Assembly: GCA_903934325.1 (NCBI GenBank)
Contig: CAIZNH010000010.1
Span: forward strand, 124,001 to 188,000
Direction: 5' to 3'
Source of the DNA: an uncultured Alphaproteobacteria bacterium
GTDB taxonomy: Bacteria; Pseudomonadota; Alphaproteobacteria; Sphingomonadales; Sphingomonadaceae
Length of the DNA: 64,000 nucleotides
Shown here: in pieces, positions 58,610-64,000 of the stretch
How the letters are laid out: the number at the start of each line of letters is the position of its first letter
How positions within the stretch are numbered: position 1 is the first letter of the stretch
The notes under the pieces: model-generated
Database searches by the model: none
Told to the model about the DNA's origin: nothing
What the model saw: only the letters and a program-made list of their open reading frames with translations
Position numbers and translations under genes: made by a program

Positions 58610-59962
58610 GTGCTGCTTGCCGCCTGGGCCGGACGCGGGGCGAAATCCGATGCCGACTATCTTGTCGCGGGCCGCTCGCTCGGGCCCTTTGCCGTCGGGA
58701 TGAGCCTGTTTGCGACATGGTTCGCCTCCGAAAGCCTGATCGCCACCTCCTCCGAAGTGGCCAGCAGCGGCCTTGCCGGCGCGCGCACCGAGCCCTTTGC
58801 CTATGCCCTCGGCATCCTCGCCATCGCACTGTTCTTTGCCTATCGGCTGCGCAGCGGCGGCTACATCACAATCGCCGATTTCCTGCGCTCCCGCTTCGGC
58901 GAGGGGACCGAGGTGCTCGCTGCGGGTGTGATCGCAATCAGCGCCACCACATGGTCGGCCGCCCAGCTCTTTGCCTTTGCCACGATCATCGACACCGCCT
59001 CGGCGCTCGATTTCAATACCGCGCTGGTGGGCGCAACCTTGCTGGTGATGACCTACACCATGTTCGGCGGCCTGGCGGGCGATGTGGTGACCGACATGAT
59101 TCAGGGCCTGATGATCGTCGCCGCCATGGCGATCCTCGGCTGGCTGATGATCGACGCCCATGGCGGGATCAGCGCAGCCGTGGCGAGTGTCCCGCGCGAG
59201 GCCTGGACCTTCTCCCTGCCGGGTGAAAGCTGGGTTGCCTGGGCCGAGCTGTGGCTGGTGCCGATCGCCGGGACGATGGTGAGCCAGGAGGCGCTGTCGC
59301 GCACGCTGGCCGCTCGCTCGCCCGAGATCGCGCGCAGGGGCGCCCTGACAGGGGCGGCGATCTATCTGGTGGTCGGCCTCGTGCCAGTGAGCTTCGGGCT
59401 ATTCGGCCCCTCGCTCGCGCCGATGCTCGGGGTCGATCTGCCCACCGACGAGACCTTCCTGCCCACTCTGGCCGAGGCGCTGTTTCCGGCGTGGCTGCAC
59501 ATCGTCTTCACCGGCGCGCTGCTCTCTGCGATCCTGTCCTCGGTCGATTCCGCCCTGCTCGCGGTCTCCGCCGTGGCGACCGAGAGCGGGTATCGCCGCT
59601 TCAACCCCGCCGCCTCCCCGCGCACCATGCTCCACGCCGCCCGCGGGGCGACACTGGTGGCGGGCGTGATCGCCGCGCTGGTGGCTGCTTCGGGCGAGTC
59701 CTTGCGCGATCTGGTGCTCGATGCCGGCGCCGTCGCGGCGGTGCTCGCGGTGCCGATCATCATGGGGCTGGCCGGGCGCGGAGCGGGAACGCGCGCAGGC
59801 ATGGCCGCGATCATCGTCCAGGCGACACTGCTGGTGGTGCTCGACTGGTGGCTCGGGATCGAGGGCGCCTTCCTGTGGATGATCGCCGCCGGGTTCGCGA
59901 GCTTCACCGCCGTCACCCTCGCCGCCCGCCGCAAACCCGAAGCCCCCGCCACCCCCGCCTGA
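58610..59962 (+). CDS. Sodium:solute symporter family (SSS) transporter
   Basis: The 450-residue part shown has about 12 helices and the SSF signature region SATTWSAAQLFAFATIID and LAGDVVTDMIQGLM, with ADYLVAGRSLGPFAVGMS near the start. The family includes proline, pantothenate and sugar symporters; the solute is not known. The coordinate start is GTG 58610, but codons just before it (from 58565, ITLALILLYVFGQ) complete a first membrane helix and the frame is open back to 58508. No ATG, GTG or TTG occurs in that part; AGGGGA at 58557-58562 stands before ATC codons at 58565 and 58571, so an unusual start is possible. Confidence 0.85.
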   Translation: MLLAAWAGRGAKSDADYLVAGRSLGPFAVGMSLFATWFASESLIATSSEVASSGLAGARTEPFAYALGILAIALFFAYRLRSGGYITIADFLRSRFGEGTEVLAAGVIAISATTWSAAQLFAFATIIDTASALDFNTALVGATLLVMTYTMFGGLAGDVVTDMIQGLMIVAAMAILGWLMIDAHGGISAAVASVPREAWTFSLPGESWVAWAELWLVPIAGTMVSQEALSRTLAARSPEIARRGALTGAAIYLVVGLVPVSFGLFGPSLAPMLGVDLPTDETFLPTLAEALFPAWLHIVFTGALLSAILSSVDSALLAVSAVATESGYRRFNPAASPRTMLHAARGATLVAGVIAALVAASGESLRDLVLDAGAVAAVLAVPIIMGLAGRGAGTRAGMAAIIVQATLLVVLDWWLGIEGAFLWMIAAGFASFTAVTLAARRKPEAPATPA

Positions 59963-60124
59963 ATTTTTTCGCATTTCCCGCAAAGGGTTGCCCCACCTTG
60001 GCCGGTTAAGAAATCGGCGCGGCCGCCTCCGGACTGCTCCGGATCGGAGACAATCCGGATTGCGGCACACGCATGCGAGGCACACAACCTTGCTGCGCAC
60101 ACATGGTGCTGCGGGGGAGAGACA

Positions 60125-61372
60125 ATGTTCTATCTGCACATTCCCAAGACCGGCGGGCAGACCCTTGCGCGCCGGATCGCCTCGGCCTTCCCGCCCGGCC
60201 GCGCGCATCTGCAGGCCGGACAATTCACCTACCCCGATGATTGCGAGCGCCTTGCCGTGTGCCTTTCGGGCCATGATTTCGTCGAGGCCCATGTCACCGG
60301 AGAGCTGCTCGCGGCACGTCCCTTGCGCGATCTGCTGGTGACGGTGCGCGAGCCGGTGGCGCAGATCATCTCCAATTTCCGCCACATCCGGCGCGAGCCC
60401 GAGCGCCGCCTCAGCCGCGCCGCGCGCGAGCTCGATCCGGGCACATTCCTCGATCATTTCGGCGACTTCTTCACCGATTTCCAGAGCCGCTACCTGCTCT
60501 CCGCCTTCATCCCGCTGGGCCTGGCGGAGGAGCGTGCCGGCTTCTGGCCGCTCGCCGCAAAGCACCTGCCCAAGGTGCTGGAACAGGTGCGCTGGCTCGT
60601 CCCGACGGACCGGATCGACGCCTTCGTCCCGCTGTGGGAGGCGGAGACCGGACGGCAGGCGGCTGAGCGCAGCTATGCCACCAATCAGGCCCCCGATGAC
60701 GGGGTGGATCTGCCCGCGCTGGAGGCCGCGATCCGCGCGCGCCCGGCGCTGTTTGCGCTCGACAATGTGCTCTACCAATATGCGCAAAGCCGCTTTGCCG
60801 CTTGGGCCGCACAGGTGCAGCAGCAGACCGCCCCATGGGACTATCCCGCCAATGCCGCGCGGGTGTTCCATGCAGGCGGCGGCGGAGTGTGGCTGCGGCG
60901 CGGGTGGTATCCGTCCGAGGCAACCTGCCACGGCGCGGGCAACTGGGCCGGGCCGGCACGGCGCAGCGACATCTCCCTGCGGCGCGGCGCGGGGCAGGAG
61001 GTGCTGGTCTTCGATGTCACCGTCATCAACGGCATCACCCATGACGGCATCACCGCCCATGATGCGCGCAGCTTTGCCCCCCTCCCCTTGCGGCACGAGG
61101 AAATCGCCCCCGATCTGCGGCGCTACCGGATCGACATTTCCGCCCTGCCCGAGGTGTGCGAGATCGCGCTGATGGTCCCCGATTGCTATGCCGCGATCAA
61201 TGTCTTCTCTGCTGGCGAGAGCGGTGATCTGGAGCGGCGCAGCTTCCTTGCCACGGGCTGGCAACTGGCCCCGGCCGAGAGCGCGAAAGCGCGCAAGACC
61301 ATCCCTGCCGAAGCGGCGAGCGAAGCCCCTCCCGCGAGCGAACCCGCAGCCGAAGCGATCCCCGCCGAATAG
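60125..61372 (+). CDS. Sulfotransferase-like two-domain protein
   Basis: A 415-residue protein starting MFYLHIPKTGGQTLARRI, the PAPS-binding loop of sulfotransferase-type proteins (HIPKTGG), followed by LLVTVREPVAQIISNF, where REP fits the 3'-phosphate motif. The first 230 residues form that domain. Residues 250-390 form a separate beta-rich part with a histidine/aspartate-rich region (NGITHDGITAHDARSF), and the end is low-complexity Ala/Pro/Glu. GGGGGAGAG precedes ATG 60125. Target molecule unknown; surface glycans are typical. Confidence 0.75.
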   Translation: MFYLHIPKTGGQTLARRIASAFPPGRAHLQAGQFTYPDDCERLAVCLSGHDFVEAHVTGELLAARPLRDLLVTVREPVAQIISNFRHIRREPERRLSRAARELDPGTFLDHFGDFFTDFQSRYLLSAFIPLGLAEERAGFWPLAAKHLPKVLEQVRWLVPTDRIDAFVPLWEAETGRQAAERSYATNQAPDDGVDLPALEAAIRARPALFALDNVLYQYAQSRFAAWAAQVQQQTAPWDYPANAARVFHAGGGGVWLRRGWYPSEATCHGAGNWAGPARRSDISLRRGAGQEVLVFDVTVINGITHDGITAHDARSFAPLPLRHEEIAPDLRRYRIDISALPEVCEIALMVPDCYAAINVFSAGESGDLERRSFLATGWQLAPAESAKARKTIPAEAASEAPPASEPAAEAIPAE

Positions 61373-61373
61373 A

Positions 61374-61469
61374 GGGTCAAGGCAGGCTCAAGCGGGGGTC
61401 AAGTGCGTGCCAACTCGGGGTCAACCGGGGGTCAAATCGGGGCTAGAGGGGGTCTAACGGGGGTCTGAA
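61374..61469. repeat. Six G-rich units in helical phase
   Basis: GGG(GG)TC(A/T)AA-type units start at about 61374, 61394, 61417, 61427, 61448 and 61459, so successive starts are 20, 23, 10, 21 and 11 bases apart, close to whole or double helical turns. They fill the gap after the sulfotransferase-like gene. Two units of the same type lie at 537-557 beside parS. Confidence 0.55.
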
Positions 61470-61486
61470 ACGGGCTCTGGCGGGGA

Positions 61487-61534
61487 TGTTTCACGCCTAG
61501 AGCCCTGTTTTCGCGTGATTTTCAATGTTTCACG
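61487..61534. other. Two half-parS sequences
   Basis: TGTTTCACG occurs at 61487-61495 and again at 61526-61534. Each is the left half of the parS palindrome found at 511-526, followed by unrelated bases. GCGTGA (61513-61518) can also pair with TCACGC (61530-61535). They may be remnants of parS or weak ParB contacts; chance occurrence of a 9-mer twice within 50 bases is unlikely but not excluded. Confidence 0.4.
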
Positions 61535-61628
61535 CTGGCGAGACAAGGCCGGAAACGCGCTCCGGAGCGTTTTTCGCGGGCCGCAGGCCTATCACGCAGC
61601 CACACGCGTAGGAAACCGCCGCGCGGGG

Positions 61629-62096
61629 CTATCCCACCCAGTCTCGCACCTGCGCCGCCAGCCATTCCACCGCCTGAACCTCCCACATCCCGCCATAAAC
61701 CTCATACGCCGCAAGCAGCCCCGTCAGCCCCAGCGCGGTGAGGAGTGCCTTGCGCTTGTCAGGCCCCGAGAGCGCCGCCTGGCCGGGCAGCCGCAGCTCA
61801 CCTCCCTTGCGCAGCCGCGCGAGGAGCGGCGCGGCAAGGATCGCGAGGACATAGAAGAACGGCAGCAGCCCGATAACGCGCCACACGACATCGCCAAAGG
61901 CGAGCGAGAGCGCGAAGAGCACCAGCACCACCGGCACAACAGCCAAGGGCGCGAGCCGCAGGGTTTCGATCAGCGCATCGACATTGGTGCGGTGGTGCAC
62001 TTCTTCCAGCGGGAGTTCGCCCGAGGGCTCGAGGTAGGGGTCGGGCTGTTCCCACAGGGGAGCGTCGGGGGGTGGATCTTCGCTATGGGTGCTCAC
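61629..62096 (-). CDS. Membrane protein of unknown function
   Basis: A 155-residue protein from GTG 62096 (MSTHSEDPPPDAPLWEQ), with an acidic, Pro-rich start, two or three helices (about residues 48-72, 75-92 and 118-135) and a short C-terminus. The frame continues upstream to 62228 through low-complexity Pro/Ser-rich sequence that I discard. The segment LLTALGLTGLLAAYEVYGGMWEVQ is unremarkable. I know no family. It reads toward the G-rich repeat region. Confidence 0.65.
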   Translation of the reverse strand: MSTHSEDPPPDAPLWEQPDPYLEPSGELPLEEVHHRTNVDALIETLRLAPLAVVPVVLVLFALSLAFGDVVWRVIGLLPFFYVLAILAAPLLARLRKGGELRLPGQAALSGPDKRKALLTALGLTGLLAAYEVYGGMWEVQAVEWLAAQVRDWVG

Positions 62097-62232
62097 GCGG
62101 CGATCCTTGCGGTGTGGTAATGGGGCCTGTGCACCGCGGGTTGGCTGCGGGAGAGCGATACCGCGCGAGCTGGGGTGTAGGGAACATGGGGAGTAGAGAG
62201 GTGGGGAAGGGGGCCATGGCAGTTTCACGATT

Positions 62233-63776
62233 CTAGCGGATCATCCCTCTTGACCGTCGTAGTTTCGCAGCTTGCTTTCTTCGTTCCGCCCTATTGCCTA
62301 CGGGAGATAATTTGACCTGCCGTGATGGGTTCTCGAAAAATTGGTACGGGATTGGGCTATAATCCCCATGAAGGCCAAGATCGCTCTTTGGATACTCCTC
62401 AGTAGTATACCGTCTTTCGGATTCCTTCTTAAAAACGTCAAACGCCTCAGCCAATTGTCGCGCCTGCTCAATCGCCTCATCATCCCATTCAATTTGCTCT
62501 TGATAAATAAGGTCCTCAGAGCGGCCACCTCGAATTTCGCCCTCAGTCGCAATTCCCACTACTCGCCTTAAGTCACGATTACGCTGCAAAAGATTTTCGG
62601 AATATGCATGTGCCATCATGGCTCGATATCGGCGATATTCTTCGTACGACAAGTCACCGAGTGGACCTCTCCGATTTACCAAAAGAACAAAGAAGCCAGT
62701 CGTATCTGGAGCGTTCAGCGGGGGAAGCATCGCGCGAAAAAAGCGATCCCCGCGAGCTTTTGAAAGCGAATCAAAAGCGCCTAGGATTGCATCTGAATGC
62801 GCTCTACGCATTATGCGCGGTTCAAGCGCCATATATCGCAGGCCGATTTCCGCCGAACCATCGCTGCCGTCAGCCCCTGCGAGCTCCTTGGGGACTGGGA
62901 CGAGAGTTCCGCCGCTCAGGTTTTTGGCGAACGACTCGATGAGATTGTCCCAAAAGTATGACTTTTTATCCGCTTTCTTTTTTCTCTTATACTCTGGTCT
63001 TTTTCGATACTCTAAATAAAAACCCTCTTGAATTATATAAAATTTATCAATATCTTCGGATGAATCATCGCTGAATATAAAGTCATGCCCCCCTCTTCGT
63101 TGACATCTTTTAGATAAAATGCAAGTAAATCCTCATCGCTGTGAGAACTTACAAATTTTTTATTTGAAAAAAGATGCTGTCTTGCGCGGAGATAGTTCAA
63201 TAAATCAGCGACCGTATCTAATTCTTTTAATATAACGTTCAGATTTGCTTCATCGAATACGTCAACAAAAGCCCGTTCACCTCCAGGATTTCCTACGCAA
63301 AACGGCTCAGGATGAACCGGATCCTCTTCCGGGCATACCACTAGCGAACCGCTGCCGCCGGAGAAGAAATTCAGACATGCTCGTGATGCGCCGTTAGCGA
63401 CAGCAACCAAATGAATTTCGAGAGGTTTGTCTACTCGATCAAAGAGCTTCGCTGGCATCGAAGCTTTCGCATCAAAGAAAATTCTATCTCGATGCCTCAA
63501 AACCCAGCCGTGCGCACGCAATAATTGTTTAGCAGAATGCACAACAGCCTTTTTGTACCATCGTTTCCAAGCGGTTTTTACTTCAATGCCATTGTCAAAA
63601 CGAATGTGCTTGTCGCTAAAAATAATTACATGGTGGCCACAAACCACTGTCAGGTCGGCCAGTTCCTTCGCTGGACCTCGATAGAGGTTCGGGTGTGACC
63701 AAAGGGACAGAAAACTTCTTCGCCCCAGCTTGGCTAGGTACTCTTCGGTCGGTGTTATACCTTCAGACTTATTCAC
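62233..63776 (-). pseudogene. Low-GC gene of unknown function, frameshifted in a G run
   Basis: The region is clearly AT-richer than the rest of the window. GTG 63776 opens MNKSEGITPTEEYLAKLG, 247 codons to 63033. Another frame, open from 63132 to 62233, gives a long continuation. Joining them at NEEGG, where the minus strand has six G (plus-strand C run 63088-63093), yields ...NEEGG-HDFIFSDDSSEDIDKF... and a protein of about 514 residues. One missing G explains it. The N-terminal part has hydrophobic strands next to polar residues (DLTVVCGHHVIIFSDK, IEVKTAWKRW) that recall nucleases of the PD-(D/E)XK type, but this is not secure; the end NRAERRKQAAKLRR is basic. I do not recognise the family. 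Confidence 0.65.
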
Positions 63777-63822
63777 CTTTCCCCCAAAAGCTTACCAGAA
63801 ACAGACGCCATATGCCCCTCCA

Positions 63823-63869
63823 CCATCCCGGATCAAGTCCGGGATGGCTCCCCTCCCCTGAAGGGGAGG
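63823..63869. repeat. Intergenic palindromic repeat (REP-like)
   Basis: CCATCCCGGA (63823-63832) and TCCGGGATGG (63838-63847) form a perfect 10-pair hairpin around TCAAG, followed by CCTCCCC (63852-63858) and GGGGAGG (63863-63869) around TGAA. Such palindromes are frequent between genes in this bacterial group and can act as transcription terminators; here they lie just after uvrA. There is no T run. Confidence 0.6.
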
Positions 63870-63870
63870 A

Positions 63871-64000
63871 TTACTTCGCCAGCAAAGGCGCGAGGTATTG
63901 TCCGGTAAACGAGCGTGGCTCTTTGACGACCTGTTCGGGTGTACCAACGGCAACCACCTCCCCGCCCCGCACACCGCCCTCCGGCCCGAGATCGATGATC
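63871..64000 (-). CDS. uvrA: Excinuclease ABC subunit A, C-terminal end
   Basis: The last 42 codons of UvrA, the DNA-damage sensor of nucleotide excision repair. The visible end reads [25 protein letters not shown], the conserved end of the second ATPase domain, and closes with a short tail [12 protein letters not shown]. The gene runs off the right edge. TAA stop lies at 63871-63873. Confidence 0.95.
   Translation of the reverse strand, partial: IIDLGPEGGVRGGEVVAVGTPEQVVKEPRSFTGQYLAPLLAK

Noticed and set aside
59399-61264. 621-residue minus-strand frame over the symporter and sulfotransferase-like genes
   Set aside because: It crosses two convincing plus-strand genes and has a skewed Gly/Arg/Glu/His composition.

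Overview
The window is GC-rich DNA from an alphaproteobacterium, most likely of the order Sphingomonadales (Erythrobacter/Porphyrobacter-like). The grounds are the gene order trpF-trpB-trpA-accD-folC, the cell-cycle regulators CckA and CpdR, LexA boxes of the alphaproteobacterial GTTC-N7-GTTC type, a sigma-EcfG-like promoter and generally housekeeping content. Genes are tightly packed, often with ATGA/GTGA/TTGA stop-start overlaps. I see no insertion sequence, prophage or CRISPR array.

Layout. 1-911 (minus): start of the F0F1 ATP synthase operon (atpI/atpZ-like gene, then truncated atpB), with a perfect parS palindrome between the two genes. 1041-4934 (minus): a ydbH-ynbE-ydbL envelope cluster whose ydbH is cut by an in-frame TAG. 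4972-16043 (plus): radC, a frameshifted O-acyltransferase, purB, a LapA-like membrane gene, pyrF, VOC and GNAT proteins, trpF, trpB, a 60-residue membrane protein, trpA, accD and folC. 16040-30063 (mixed): AmpG-like permease, Rieske oxygenase, rluB-like gene, rsmD, SOS-controlled uvrD, sterol-desaturase family protein, rhlE, FAD-linked oxidase, sapC-like gene and an N-formylglutamate amidohydrolase. 30192-44858: cpdR, tRNA-Val(GAC), icd, a CPA2 antiporter, alaS, recA with an SOS box, cckA, smpB, a deacylase and dapA. 44955-56470 (mostly plus): lytic transglycosylase, greB, rlmN, exported proteins, a MOSC protein, pteridine-reductase-like SDR, a cytochrome b plus molybdopterin oxidoreductase pair, and argG.

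56471-57446 is the one large stretch without a credible gene. It is T-poor on the plus strand, rich in tetraloop hairpins and ends in a terminator-like hairpin, so I propose it as a long structured RNA. After it come rlpA, an exported protein, a sodium:solute symporter without a normal start codon, a sulfotransferase-like protein, a G-rich repeat array, and an AT-richer, probably transferred gene that is frameshifted. The window ends in the 3' end of uvrA.

Four genes are interrupted: ydbH by an in-frame amber codon, the acyltransferase and the low-GC gene by apparent one-base losses in G runs, and the periplasmic protein at 49804-50513 by a frame break. Such a cluster could reflect base-calling errors as easily as real mutations, so these loci need read-level checking before any biological claim. 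The strongest new leads are the candidate RNA at 56640-57246, an orphan terminator implying a small RNA near smpB, and the resemblance between the G-rich repeats at 537-557 (beside parS) and at 61374-61469 (beside two half-parS sites).
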